47,429 bases of DNA from assembly GCA_000277445.1 (NCBI GenBank), contig AJWJ01000137.1:1-47429 (forward strand). The letters run 5' to 3'. The DNA comes from Polysphondylium violaceum (taxonomy: Eukaryota; Evosea; Eumycetozoa; Dictyosteliales; Dictyosteliaceae). The translations under genes and the position numbers were made by a program. The notes under the pieces were generated by a model. It did not search any database and was not told the origin of the DNA. It saw nothing but the letters and a program-made list of their open reading frames with translations. Positions 11,281 to 22,900 of the stretch are shown piece by piece (position 1 is the stretch's first letter; every line of letters starts with the position of its first letter).

Positions 11281-12039
11281 TTATTTATTTTTGGTAAAGG
11301 TCATATTCAAATTTAAAGGACTATTAAAGTTGTTGACGTGTTCTGGTTTTTTCAACATTTGTTGAGGAGTTGGACAAAATTCTTCTAAATGGGTAAGAGT
11401 TAAACCTTGTTCAAGAACAGTTTGAATGTATGTTGATACGGTTCTGTGGACCTTTTGGACATTCTCAAAAGAACACCATTTAGTGAAACGTTTACCTTCA
11501 GTAAAGTAATTTGACACAGTCCAAGCCTTGTTACCACTTGGTCTTTCTATCCAAATAGGTTGTTCAATGGAACTGGTAAAAACAGGGTGTTCAACAAATA
11601 AAACAAACTTGCCACCTGGCTTCAAGGATTTAGAAACAATTTCTATTAAACGCTTATAGTTGAGGACGTAATGGACGGCATACAACGAGATTACAAGGTC
11701 ATATTGTTGTTCGGGTAATTCAATGGTCTCCATATCTTGTACGCCAACCTTTACATTCTTGTTGTGAGCATTTCCTTTTGCAGCCAATTCAATCATGCTC
11801 TCGGAAATATCATACCCAGTCACACTTGCAGCACCTTCTTCAGCCAAATAGTTAGCTACAAATCCCATGCCACATCCAATTTCAAGGATATCCATGCCTT
11901 TGACTGATTTTGGCAAATGATTCAACATTATTTCCCAACAATCGTCTCCCTCTTTTGAACGTTCAAACTTTTCAAAGTAATGAGTTAAAAAGTTTTCACG
12001 GTCATAAATGTTTTGGGAAACAAATTCAGAAGTATCCAT
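11281..12039 (-). CDS. SAM-dependent methyltransferase, cluster copy 1, 252 aa
   Basis: Single open frame without introns. The Rossmann-like class I methyltransferase fold is evident: motif I ILEIGCGMGF (residues 51-60), post-I VTGYDISESMIELA, then QYDLVISLYAVHYVLNY and LKPGGKFVLFVEHPVF. The family-specific block FTSSIEQPIWIERPSG, followed by W/Y and EGKR motifs and HRTVSTYIQTVLEQGLTLTH, is shared with the copies at 12.7, 14.6 and 29.1 kb. The substrate is unknown; the family is methyltransf_11/25-like and acts on small molecules or is uncharacterised. The N-terminus (FVSQNIYDRENFL) keeps the QNxYD start of the related bacterial family. It is the first of three tandem copies on this strand. 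Confidence 0.88.
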   Translation of the reverse strand: MDTSEFVSQNIYDRENFLTHYFEKFERSKEGDDCWEIMLNHLPKSVKGMDILEIGCGMGFVANYLAEEGAASVTGYDISESMIELAAKGNAHNKNVKVGVQDMETIELPEQQYDLVISLYAVHYVLNYKRLIEIVSKSLKPGGKFVLFVEHPVFTSSIEQPIWIERPSGNKAWTVSNYFTEGKRFTKWCSFENVQKVHRTVSTYIQTVLEQGLTLTHLEEFCPTPQQMLKKPEHVNNFNSPLNLNMTFTKNK

Positions 12040-12173
12040 AGTGTCTAAGTAGAGTATGTATTATTATTAATAAAATATAATGATATTCCTTTTGGAAATA
12101 AAACTCATATCCTATTTATACAGTCTCGTTCAATAAAACATTTAATGACTATAAAACATAAAACTATTTTTAT

Positions 12174-12218
12174 TTTTAAAGATTAACTGCTATCTCTTGA
12201 GATATTTAATCTTTAAAA
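12174..12218. repeat. Hairpin with 13-bp perfect outer arms
   Basis: Arms 12174-12186 and 12206-12218 are perfect reverse complements. Inside them atctc and gagat (12192-12203) can form a second short stem around tt. It is AT-rich, so chance is possible, but the two-level pairing is notable. It lies upstream of methyltransferase copy 1. Confidence 0.45.
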
Positions 12219-12410
12219 CAACTTTGGTATATTTTAAAAATATAACCCACTTTTATTTATTGTATTAAATATTTTTGACAAATTTAACAGGTAAATGAGG
12301 TTATGTGGTTAATACTCATTAGAATTAATCTTTCCAAATGAAAATAAATGTGTGGTAAATGATAATGTAATAGGTTTTTAAAATTTGTTGAGGGAAATGT
12401 TGTAAGCAAG

Positions 12411-12485
12411 TTACAGTAAACCTAATTCCAAGGGTGTTTGAATATATGTTGATTCAGTTCTATAAAACTTCTCTACTCCATCTAA
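12411..12485 (-). pseudogene. Methyltransferase gene fragment (relic A)
   Basis: On the minus strand this stretch reads DGVEKFYRTESTYIQTPLEL, then GLL and a stop. It aligns with the C-terminal third of the neighbouring genes (DGVIKCHRTVSSYMQTPINH in copy 2). No sequence coding for the rest of the protein is recognisable on either side, so this is a short remnant of a former gene copy, not a gene with a small lesion. The overlap with the left arm of an inverted repeat is described separately. Confidence 0.75.
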
Positions 12486-12550
12486 ACAAACCAACTATCC
12501 ACATAGTTTTCGAAAATTTTATTATATTCAAACACCCTTGGAATTAGGTT
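12419..12550. repeat. 28-bp perfect inverted repeat, 76-bp spacer
   Basis: 12419-12446 and 12523-12550 are perfect reverse complements. The left arm lies inside methyltransferase relic A and encodes its YIQTPLELG stretch, so the right arm is an inverted copy of coding-derived DNA. Such a structure can arise by template switching during replication or repair. Transcribed, it could fold into a long hairpin. Confidence 0.85.
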
Positions 12551-12732
12551 CAGACTTGTCGATTTTAAATAAGGAAGTTGTGAAAATGAGAATTATTTAT
12601 TTCATAATATTATGTAATATATTTTATACATGTTTAATGTATAATTTATTTAGGGGTTATAATTTTACAAACGTACAGAGTAATGATTATGAAGGGTTTG
12701 GGTTTTATTGATAAAACTTTCAATGTTTATTT

Positions 12733-13503
12733 TTATTCCTTTTTTGTGTAGGACAAATTCAAATATTGAGGACGATTAAGGTTCTCAATATATTTGGGAT
12801 CTTTTTCAATTAGTTGAGCTGAGGGACAAAACTCTTCAAAGTGTGTTAAAGTTAACCCATGATTTATGGGAGTTTGCATGTATGATGACACTGTTCGGTG
12901 GCACTTGATTACTCCATCAAAAGATATCCAATTTGTTACACGTTTGCCTTCATTAAAATAATTTGAGACAGTCCATGCTTTTTCACCGCTTGTTGGTCTT
13001 TCTATCCATGTGGGTTGTTCAATTGAAGCAGTGAAAACTGGATGTTCAACAAAAAATACTAGTTTTCCTCCTGGTTTCAATGATTTAGCAATTGTTTGAA
13101 TTAATCCTTCATAGTTGAAAATATAATGAAAGGTATAAAGAGAAAGAACTAAATCATATTCTTGTTCTGGCAATTGGAGTGTCTCTAGATCTTTAACTTC
13201 AAAAGTTGTATTCTTGTTTTTTTCATTAGACTTTTTGGCCAATTCAATCATTTTTTGAGAAATATCATAACCAGTGACATGGTTTGCGCCTTCTTCTACT
13301 AAAAAAGATGCACTATTACCAGATCCACAACCCAATTCTAAGACATTCATTCCTTGGAGAGATTTTGGTAAATGGCTAACAAATATACCCCATCTATCAA
13401 CTTTAGGTTTTTTAAATGTTTCCAAATATATTTCTACAAAATTATCTTTATCATAGATATTTTGAGCTGAAAACTCATTATTTTTAATATTGTTACCTTC
13501 CAT
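12733..13503 (-). CDS. SAM-dependent methyltransferase, cluster copy 2, 256 aa
   Basis: Intronless. Motif I is VLELGCGSGNSASFL (about residues 54-68), post-I is VTGYDISQKMIELA, then EYDLVLSLYTFHYIFNYEGL, SLKPGGKLVFFVEHPVF and EQPTWIERPTSGEKAW. The C-terminal HRTVSSYMQTPINHGLTLTH is equivalent to that of copies 1 and 3. The N-terminus is slightly extended (MEGNNIKNNEFSAQNIYDKD). Catalytic-core glycines and the acidic residue after beta-2 are present, so it looks functional. Substrate unknown. The coding sequence is noticeably more AT-rich than the housekeeping neighbours, which fits weaker expression or relaxed constraint. Confidence 0.88.
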   Translation of the reverse strand: MEGNNIKNNEFSAQNIYDKDNFVEIYLETFKKPKVDRWGIFVSHLPKSLQGMNVLELGCGSGNSASFLVEEGANHVTGYDISQKMIELAKKSNEKNKNTTFEVKDLETLQLPEQEYDLVLSLYTFHYIFNYEGLIQTIAKSLKPGGKLVFFVEHPVFTASIEQPTWIERPTSGEKAWTVSNYFNEGKRVTNWISFDGVIKCHRTVSSYMQTPINHGLTLTHFEEFCPSAQLIEKDPKYIENLNRPQYLNLSYTKKE

Positions 13504-14599
13504 TTCTATTTTCCATTAATGAAATTATACTCATTTGTTTCTTAAATAGACATTTTTAAGATTAATTAAAAGGAATTTGTAAATATTAAATAAATCTTTC
13601 CATTTAACCTATACACAAATATCTGCATGTCAAAATAAAATTGGTTTATATTTATATTGAAATTAAATCTTTTAAAAATAAATAACATAAAACAATAATA
13701 TTTATTATAAAAACAATTTTTGTCCACCAAAAGGTAAGAGTTGTAGAAAAGTTAAAAATAAAAGATAAAATTTGTGTTTATTAAAATGCAAACCCAAAAT
13801 ATTATATGGTCTGACATCATCCACCCCATTTAGTCAAAAAGTGAGAGATATGAAATTAAATTATTGTACCATAGTAATAGTCAAACCTATTTCGATGGGA
13901 ATTTGAATGTGTGTGGATAAGGTTCTATGATATCTTTCTACTCTTCAAAAGAAAAAAAGTGGATACATTTTCTCAACAAAAAAATAGTATTGATCATTAA
14001 CAAGTTATCGATAACATATAAATTTTGTAGGGTGGTTCAACCTATTCTTTTTTCGTATTATCAAAAAAAGACATAATTCTGAAAAAAATAAAGAACAGGT
14101 TCATCTAAAATAATTTTCACACCCCCACCCACATATATTTCTAATATTGCATACGTTTATCATTTATTTCTTTTTGTTTGTGTGAGTGGGGAGACATGCG
14201 TCCTGTGATAAAAGTTAATTATTTTGGTGTTCTTTTAAGATAGATAGATTTCTTTTCCAATGATTACTCAAATTGTATTTTCCTTTTAATCAATGAAATG
14301 ATGAATTTTTTTTGAATAAATTCTATAGTAATTTTAATTATAGTAAAATCAAGTCTATCTAATAGAGATTAAATATTTTTGGAGCCAAAACTTATGTAGA
14401 TTTGTTAAAAAATATTGTAGATTTGAAGAAATATGTAGATTGAACTTGGTAGAGTCTTTGTACCCTTATTTGCTGCAAAACAATTTCCTAAACTTTAGAA
14501 CCTCTTTATCTTAATAACTATAAAGTGTTATATAATTCAATATTAAAAATAAACATATGGGTGCTTTTTTCACTTAACTAGAATGCATCATCTTTTTAT
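13504..14599. other. Intergenic region between methyltransferase copies 2 and 3
   Basis: A 1.1-kb AT-rich spacer that probably once held another family member: relic B lies at 13861-13950. An imperfect inverted repeat joins about 14036-14055 and 14085-14106. Three spaced copies of tgtagatt occur at 14395, 14416 and 14434. Nothing else coding is visible. Confidence 0.55.
13861..13950 (-). pseudogene. Methyltransferase gene fragment (relic B)
   Basis: The minus strand reads VERYHRTLSTHIQIPIEIGL, then TITMVQ and a stop. It matches VVKYHRTLSTYIQTPIGLGL of copy 3 at nearly every position. It covers about 30 codons of the C-terminal region only; the rest of the ancestral gene is not recognisable. 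Closer similarity to copy 3 than to copies 1 and 2 suggests that it came from a duplication on that side of the cluster. Confidence 0.75.
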
Positions 14600-15364
14600 T
14601 TATTTAGTAAAACATAAATTCAATACAAGGGGACGAATAAAATTGTCAATTTGCTCTGGATTTTTTAGAATCTGTTGGTCAGATGGACAAAATTCTTCTA
14701 AATGGGTAAGATTTAAACCCAACCCAATGGGAGTTTGAATGTATGTGGATAAAGTTCTATGGTATTTCACTACTCCCTCGAAATCTATCCAATTTCTGAT
14801 ACGTTTACCTTCAATAAAATAGTTTGATACGGGCCATGCTCTATCACCACTTGGTCGCTCAATCCATATGGGCTGCTCAATGGAGGCTGTGTATATGGGA
14901 TGCTCCATTACTATTACCAACTTTCCACCTTGCTTTAAGGATTTAACAATTGTTTCCATTATACTTTTATAATTGAAAATATAATGAAAAGTATAAAAGG
15001 AAACAACTAAATCATACTGTTGTTCAGGCAATTGCAGAGTTTCCAAATCTTTAACTTCTGCAATAACATTGTTGTTATTTTCATTCATATTTTTAGCCAA
15101 AGTAATCATTTTTTCAGAAATATCATAACCAGTCACACTTGCAGCGCCTTGTTCAACCAAGTACTTCATGGTAAAACCATCTCCAGCACCCAACTCGAGT
15201 ATATCCATTCCTTTAACAGACTTTGGTAAAGAACTTAACATTTGAATTCCCCAACCATTCTCTTCTTTGGATTTACCAAACTTTTCCAAAAATTTCTCCA
15301 AAAAGTTTTCATGGTCATAGATATTTTGAGGTGTAGATTCTGAGTAATCCATTGTGTTTTCCAA
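14600..15364 (-). CDS. SAM-dependent methyltransferase, cluster copy 3, 254 aa
   Basis: Intronless. ILELGAGDGFTMKYLVEQGA is motif I (about residues 54-73), with VTGYDISEKMITLA after it, then QYDLVVSFYTFHYIFNYKSI, LKQGGKLVIVMEHPIYTASI and EQPIWIERPSGDRAWPVSNY. LSTYIQTPIGLGLNLTHLEE closes the family block. The motif-I sequence GAGDG differs from GCGMG and GCGSG of the other two, and the lipophilic strand VIVMEHPIY replaces VLFVEHPVF. The open frame is complete and looks active. Substrate unknown; same strand and similar spacing as the other tandem copies. Confidence 0.88.
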   Translation of the reverse strand: MENTMDYSESTPQNIYDHENFLEKFLEKFGKSKEENGWGIQMLSSLPKSVKGMDILELGAGDGFTMKYLVEQGAASVTGYDISEKMITLAKNMNENNNNVIAEVKDLETLQLPEQQYDLVVSFYTFHYIFNYKSIMETIVKSLKQGGKLVIVMEHPIYTASIEQPIWIERPSGDRAWPVSNYFIEGKRIRNWIDFEGVVKYHRTLSTYIQTPIGLGLNLTHLEEFCPSDQQILKNPEQIDNFIRPLVLNLCFTK

Positions 15365-15576
15365 TATTACAGAAATGAATTGATATCCAATTTATATTAT
15401 TTTACTTTGTGACTTTTTTTTTGTATAATATACCCAATTTTTCCTTTTTCCCAAATCTATTGAATAAAAATAAATTGAAATGTGAAATGTGTCACCATAA
15501 AAATTACTTTTTAAAAACTCAAATCCAAAAGTTAGCCCAGCATTTATATTTATCTTTATTTAAATCTTGAGAATTA

Positions 15577-16813
15577 TTAGATAGAAAAGAATTTTTTGGT
15601 ATTATTGAGAGTTTGTGAAGCCATCTCTTCCTCGGTGACTTGGTAACATTCAGCAAGTGTCTTTAAAATACAAGTAAGGAATTGAGGTTCATTACGAATG
15701 AATCTGCCAGTGTTGTTCTTTGGCTTATCTGCAGCAGGAATATTATGTGGTGTCATGTATGGACAATCGGTCTCTATCATGATTTTGTCGATGGGGATAA
15801 TCTTTTTCTTGAGGATCTCTCTCAAATCATGACCACGTTTATCTTGAGTGATTGTACCTGCAAAACTAATGTAAAAACCTAATTTGACATACTCGATTGC
15901 TTCTTTTTCTGTGCCTGTAAAACAGTGAACCACTGAAGTTGGCATCTTGCCTGCGCTTGTGTATTTGGAAACGACTTCAATAAATTTACTGTATGACTCT
16001 CTTTCGTGAATAAATAATGGAAGATTTAAATCAATGCCCAATTGAATTTGTCTGTCAAACATTTCAATTTGAGTTTCATGTGAACTAAAGTTTCTGTTGA
16101 AATCTAGACCACACTCGCCTACAGCTTTTACAGTGGCTCTATTTTTTGTGATAATTCTTGTAAGCTCATTGATGATTTTATCTGCACCACCTTGTAATGC
16201 TCTTTCAGCTTCGTGTGGGTGAACACCAACTGTTGAAAATAACTCAACCACTCCATGATTTCTTTTATTCCATTCAATCAACTCAATTGCCTTGGTTGAT
16301 GAATTTTTAGATGTACCTGTAATTACAATTTTCTTTACTCCTTTCTAAAATATAAATTAGTTTCTTAATCAAAACCTACTAATTATAAACTAAATAACTT
16401 ACTTTATATCCTCTTTCTAAAATCTCTTTTATATCTTTATCAAATGATTTATCTGCTAAATTTGCACCAATATCTACAATTTCAAATGAAGATGAATCCT
16501 TTGTCGTTGTCGATGTTGTAGGAGTGGTTGTGGTAGGAGTTGAAGGTGTGCTGCTACTGGTAGATTGTGGTGCAATTAACGAAGCCATTGAAGATGGAGC
16601 TGATGTTGTTGTTGTAGTTGTAGTTGTTTTTGTATATTGTATGGGTGGTTGTGATTGTGGTTTTTTACCTCTACCTTTTGGTGCAGCACCCAAAGGAGGG
16701 AAATCAAAATCATTCTGCTTGCTCATTTTATATATATCTATAGAGTGTTGTCTTTTATTACTGTTTATTCTAAAAGCCGACTCAGACAATCTTTTTATTG
16801 TTGTAGAAAACAT
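15577..16813 (-). CDS. TatD-family metal-dependent nuclease, 2 exons, 392 aa
   Basis: Exon 1 (16813-16403) and exon 2 (16344-15577) join in phase 0 across a 58-bp intron. The TatD TIM barrel starts after about 110 residues: EIVDIGANLADKSFDKDI, then GVKKIVITGTS across the splice. Metal-site and catalytic signatures follow: GVHPHE, AVGECGLDFNRN, LPLFIHERES, SVVHCFTGTEKEA and MIETDCPYMTPHN. As in eukaryotic TATDN1, the bacterial N-terminal HxH is replaced by the DIGAN motif. The N-terminal extension has a Thr/Ser tract. The start at 16813 gives MFSTTIKRLSESAFRINSNK, a basic Ser-rich segment like a mitochondrial presequence; a second ATG at 16726 (MSKQNDFDFPPLG) would give a cytosolic or nuclear form. 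A further upstream in-frame ATG at 16837 is less likely. Role by family: 3'-5' exonuclease in DNA repair or apoptotic DNA degradation. Confidence 0.87.
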
Positions 16814-16988
16814 GTGATCAAAAAAAATTGTAAGCAATCTCTTTTTTTTCGCAGATTCAATTTTGGTAAAAAAACAAGAATCACATGTTTTGCAGAAAAA
16901 CCCAGAGATTTAGATATGTAAAAAAACGAGAAATATATGTCTCCAAAGTTATATTATATTTTAAAATCATAAAATTAATTTAATTTAT

Positions 16989-19900
16989 TTATTGTGATTC
17001 GGTATCACTATCTGGAGTTAGTTTAATTAAAACTCTCTTGTGGTAATCTAAAATACTTTGAGCCAAAGTTTGATCAATTGTTTTGATAAAGTTGTCCAAA
17101 ACAATGCTTTCTTTAAAGATTTGAAGAGAGTGAACAAGAGTTCTTTCAGAGGCGAGTTTGAGTGGCAAGTTGGTTCTTTCTTTTAATCTATTCATGGTTG
17201 GTGGGACAATGACAGAGAGGTATTGTTTGGAAAGAGTTGGATTTACTTTACAGAATCTTTTCAAGATTTGGAGTGAGGTGATAGCAACAGAGGAGGATTG
17301 ATCATTGATCAAGTGGGCCAAACTAGGAATGAGGTCACCAGCATATTGACTGGCGTTGGCAGTGAGGATGGCTTCGGCCAAAAAGGCAGATGATTCTCTG
17401 ATTGGACCTTTTTCATCTTTGCAATCGGTTTGGATGATGTTGATGATGGTTGGCATGTTTGGTGAGGCGCCTTGGATCAATTCCTTGCCGCTTTGTTTAA
17501 AGATCTCGCCGAGGGCCAATGATTTACCGTATCTAGATAAAACAGATTGGGATGGCGAGATCAAGTGAGTCTTTATGAATTGATTGAGTTCACTAAGGTT
17601 AGAGAAACATTTAGAGGAGGCACCGATGGCTTGGGCAACCAACAATCTAATGTCGTCGCTTGGTTGATAGAGGAATTCAACAATGCTGGCAATGATCTTG
17701 TCGAGGGTGGCTTGGTCAATCTTTGGTTTCTTGTCGAGGATGCTTTGGAGGGCTCTGAGCTTGGCTTCTTGAGAGACAGAGTCGGCGGTAGAGATACCAT
17801 TGATCAATTGTGTGACTAATTGATCAACGCTGGCACTCAAGGTCATTAAAAGACCCAAAGCGGTGGCAGCGTTGTTTCTAACGTTTTTGTGTTGGTCACC
17901 AAGACACTTGATAAAGATGTGTTGGAGTTGATGTAAAAAGATCTTCATAGACACTGGACATTTGGTGATCAACAAAGAGAGGGTGTTGAGGATGGCTGAC
18001 TTGACTTGGTGTGGGAATTTATCACCAATGACTAAAATCAATGGACCAGTGATTTGCATGACTGATGGTTTGAGGGCGTCTTGGCTGGTCAAGTTGATAA
18101 CAGTGTAGAGGGTGTTGGTGGCCTGTTCTCTTTGTTCAGAGCTGCCATACATGAGACCATTCAAGAGGATTGGCAAGATACTTGCCAAACCTTTTGGTAA
18201 ACAAAAGCCTGGAATAGATTTGACGTCTTCGTAAGTATCGGTGGCGAGCATCTGAATGCCTTTTTGTACGGTAGACAAGTAGGAGAGGTTGTCCTTTTTG
18301 ATGCTCTTGGTGATAAAGCCCAAGGCAGTGTTGGCGGCCAATTGCACGTTGGTGTCGGGGTCGTTAAAGAGCGAGAGGAGCGAGCTGATAAGAGTGTCGA
18401 GGAAATCTTCAAAGTCTAAATTGTTGCCATTGTAGAACTCACCAATCAATTGACAAGCGCCCAAACGAATGTTTGGTAATCTGACTTCGGTCTGTTCAAT
18501 GAGTAATGGAACCAAGGTCTCCAAGCCAGTTTGGTCGATGCTCTTGCAAATAGAGATGGCACTGTCTTTGATGTCAGAGGCGTTGGCAATGTTTGGATTG
18601 GTAAAGGCTTCAATGAGCGATGGAATAATGGTAGAGAGATGGGTGTGTAATCCCTCACCGGCATCCTTGGACAATTTGGCCAAGGCCTTGATGTTGGAGG
18701 AAGAGAGGGGTCTGCTCAAGAGTTTTGGAACCAAAACTGGCAAGACAACGACACTTCTGACCAAAACGACTTGTCTGAGACCGTCCAAAGCATTTTCGGC
18801 GACGGTTGGGTTGCTGTTGTCCAAGAGTTGAATGAGGCTTGGGAGAATTTCATTGTTGGCCTTGGAACCAAAGGTGTTGTAGAGATAGTCAAAGGCCTTG
18901 GCGGCAGCTTCTCTTACGTCAATCAATGGGTCGCAAAGAGCCTTGCTGATGCAAGTGACAACGGAACCGAGGTATGGAAGCAATTGAGTTCTGGCAGAGT
19001 TGATGACTTCGCTGAGACCAATGCAAACACCTTGACGGGTTTCCTCTTGTTCTGATTGAAGGCCTTTTTCGAGGATTGGTAAGATTTCTGGAAGGATTCT
19101 ATCGGAGAGCTTGCTGACAATGTCACCGAGGGTCTTGGCTGAGATTTGTCTCTTTTCAATGTTGCTCGAGCCAATCGATGAGATAATCATCTCGATAAGA
19201 GTAGATAAAATCTCACGTAAAGTCTTGGGGGTGTTGTTGACAATGAATTTCCAGATGAGGAGGACCTTTTGACGAACAGAAGAGTTGTTGTCGAATCTCA
19301 TCATGTAGAGACTAGAAAGAATTCTGTCCAATCTCTCTTTGCCAAGGAGTTTGTGAATGTCGTTACGGGTGATAACGTCAGAGTCTTCGTCGTCGTCTTG
19401 GCCAGAGCTGGTGCCGAGGACGGTGCCTGAGGCCACATCAGAGGCGGTGGTACCGGCCAATTTGAACAAGAGGTCACCAAACAATTGCACGCAACTGAGA
19501 CGAATACGCCAGTTTTCATCAAACAATACTTTTTCGAGTGCAGGAACAATGACTTCGATACCAGAGACGGCAAATCTGCTGACAATCGATTGACCACATC
19601 TCATACAAACCTCACGAACTGGATCAGAGTCATCGGCAAGACCCTTGAGGACGGTTGGGAGGACACGTGGGAGGTAGGGAAGGAAGTTTTCGCCAAGAGA
19701 GATGGGTGTAAAGATAAAGATAGACATGATACCTTCTCTGACGTGTGGACGGGGTGACTTGGTCATGGCAAGGAGTTCGTTGATGAGGGAGTTGAAACGA
19801 GAAATGTCTAATGAGGCTAACACTTCACTGAGACCTTGAGCAGCACCAGATCTTTCGACGGCACCTTGGTCCGACTTGACAGTTTCGAGGAGCCATGGGA

Positions 19901-22900
19901 TGAGGGTGGAGAAGTTTTCTTCACCCATACCGTGGACCAAGAGACCGAGGGCACGGGCACAAATGGTTCTGACCTCTGGGATTGGATCCAACAAGACGTT
20001 CTTCATTACGGGCATCAAGATGTTCAAGTAGGGAATGAGTTCCTTGGGCTCGGTAAGAGAGCAAAGATTACCAACGATTTGACAAGACATCTTTTTGAGC
20101 TCAGAGCTTCTTTCTTTGAGGGTTCTTTCCAAGATTGGCATAATGAGTGACAAGGAGGCGGGGTCGATGGTGTGGACATAGTTGGTGTTGAGGAGGTTCT
20201 CCAAGAGCTCTTTAGAGTGGATTTCGGGGTCATCATAGGTCTTTAACAAGAGTGGAACGTGGATTTGAATCTCTGGATTTCTAATGACAGAGCCAATGTG
20301 TGAGAGAGCCTCTTTGGCGGCCTCTTGCACCTTGGTGTGGGTGTCGTTGAGGACGTTGGTGAGCTTGGGCACAATGGTTGGAAGACAGCTAGACAATTGT
20401 TTGGGGGCACAAAAGGCCATGGCACCGAGGAGCTCAATGCTACCTTCTTTGGTTCTCCATTGACGATCGTCAAGGGCCTTTAAGAGGGCTGGGAGCACAA
20501 TCTTGACACCGTGACCACTCAATTGAGACATGATAGCCTTGGCAGCCTCGCTTGTAGCATCTCTGACCTCGCTGTTGTTGTCACCAAAGCAGACCAAGAG
20601 TTTTGGAAGAATGTGGATGACGTAAGGCTCAAAGACACGACCGATGGTGTTGCAAAGACACTCAAAGGCAAAGAGAGCACCTTGTCTTGAGATGGGATGT
20701 CTCTTGTCTTCGACGTAGCTTTGGAGCACCTCGAGGATCTTGTAGTTTTTGAGTGAACTGATACCCAAACCTTTAACGGTACCGGCGAGACCAAAGGCGG
20801 CACCACGACGATCGGCGTAATCTGATTGAGTGTTTTTGAGTTTTTCCAAGAGGATGGGCACGACACGATCGCCCTGTTGCTTAAAGCTGGGGATGAGTTG
20901 CGAGATGCATTTGCTGACACTTTGTTGCACACTTTGTGATGGAATAGAGAGGGCCTCGATGAGCTTGTCCATGACAATTGATACCTTTGGATTGGAGGCG
21001 TCCATATGTTTGGCGAGTGAACCTAATAAAACGACAACATTGGCACGAATGTTATCCTCCTTGCCGGTACCGTCATCAGGACGGGCGAGGAAAGCTTCAA
21101 AGGTCTGGAGGAGCTCGGTGGTAAAGAGCTTGCCTTGGTCACCAATGATGTTGGCACCGGTGGCGACAAACTCTGAGACAATCTCTTCACGTGGGTCAAA
21201 GAGACCGGTGCTCATCAACCAGTCAAAGATAGATTTCATAAACTCGGGGTCCTCAACACTGTTTCCAATGCCTGCGAGGGCGCTGGCGACAGAGATTCTG
21301 TTTTGGATGAGGACTGGGGTCTCTCTGATCTCGTCGGGGAAGTTGACTTGATAGATCTCATAGAGGGTCTCGAGAACGGAACCAATTTGCTCCTTGTAGA
21401 TGCTCGAGGCGGCTCTGAGGGCCTTGGCATTGATCTTTCTGACCTCAGAGTGGGTGTTGAAAGTGGATTGATGGAGGACCTTGAGATAGTTTTCGGGTGG
21501 GTTGGCGTTTTGGTTGGTGCTGTTCCAGATCTTGTCGGCGAGGGCAGCGGTGGCGGGCTCAGGATCAAACTTGGCGAACCAGAGAGTACCAACATACTTT
21601 TCGTCCCAGACAAAGTCGGGCGAGTAGATGGCGGGGATCTTTTCAATGGCTTGTAAGCAGATGGCTCTGACTTGTTGGTGAGGCGAGATGATGCCTTGCA
21701 TGAGTTCGGCAATATCGGTGATCTCGACACCATTGATGATTTGGAAGATGGCGTTTCTGGCAACGGTCTCCAAACGAGAGGCGGTGGCCACGACAATAAT
21801 CAAACTGGCAATCATAGATCCACGAGGATATGGTTGGCCTTGTTGGGTATGTCTTTGGATAATGTCCATCGAGATCTCTTGAATGGTGAACGAGATAGTC
21901 TTTTCCAAACCGTTTTTGATCAATGGCCAGAAATAGTTTAATACAAAGCCACTGAAGGGGCCTTCTCTGACGGTGGTTTCTTTGAGATTGGTCAAAATCT
22001 TTTGTAAGAAAGAGAGGATTTGAATTTCTGACAATTGGCTCTTATTGCTCAAAAAGATGTTGGCCATAATGTAGACACAATGACGAGCAAATGAACGAGA
22101 CAACTTGAATCTGGCTGGAATGCAGACAGAGAGACGCTCATAGGCGCTGAGGATATCAGTGTGGACGAGGTCCTCTTTGATGAGGGCAAAGAGGGCAATG
22201 ACAACTGGTGAGAGATACTCTCCGACAAAGACGGCAGTGTGGCCGACGTTGGCAAGAGAGACACAGCTCTCGATGGCGAGTTTGAGGGTGTTAATAGTCT
22301 CGATGACATCCTTACGAATGGCGGCTTGGGTGTTGAGTTGTTTTTGTTTTTCCTTCTCAACCTTTTCAGCCTCGCCAGACTCTTTCTTTTTCTTGTCGTC
22401 CATTCTCTTTTTGAATTCTTCGTCTTTGATTTGCTCGGCAGTCTTCTTTTTGGTCTTGACATCGCTTCTACTGACGATGACCTGTTCGGTGGGCTCGTTG
22501 TAGAGGGTACCTTCGGGGGTGTTGTAAATGCCCCATTGGGTGGCGGTGATGTTTCTGATTTGGTCAAAATCGAGTGACTTGACGAGATTGGCCACCATAG
22601 ACTCGATCAACAAGGGCACCTTGTATTGGGCGAGTCTCTCGATGGCCAATTGGTAGGCACGTTGATAGAGGGCAATCTTTTTGTTGTTGAGGCCATTGGC
22701 AAAAATGTATTTGGAAATCTCTTGGGCGTGGTCAGCAAGAGTAGAGACAACGTCCTTGCCAATCAAAGTGCAACACTTTTTCCAAGAGTAGTTGACGTGG
22801 GGATGGTAGGCAAACAAGACCAAGCTGGGATACAAATCGCTTGTGAGGTGCTTTGACAAAACAGCCTTGAGAGCGTTTGCATAGTGATAGTGTTTTTCGA

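Larger units (their letters stand above)
12040..12732. other. Intergenic region between methyltransferase copies 1 and 2
   Basis: AT-rich spacer of 693 bp. It holds a long hairpin at 12174-12218 and a decayed methyltransferase fragment with a 28-bp inverted repeat at 12411-12550, each listed separately. The part next to copy 1 should contain its promoter; no distinctive motif stands out. Confidence 0.6.
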
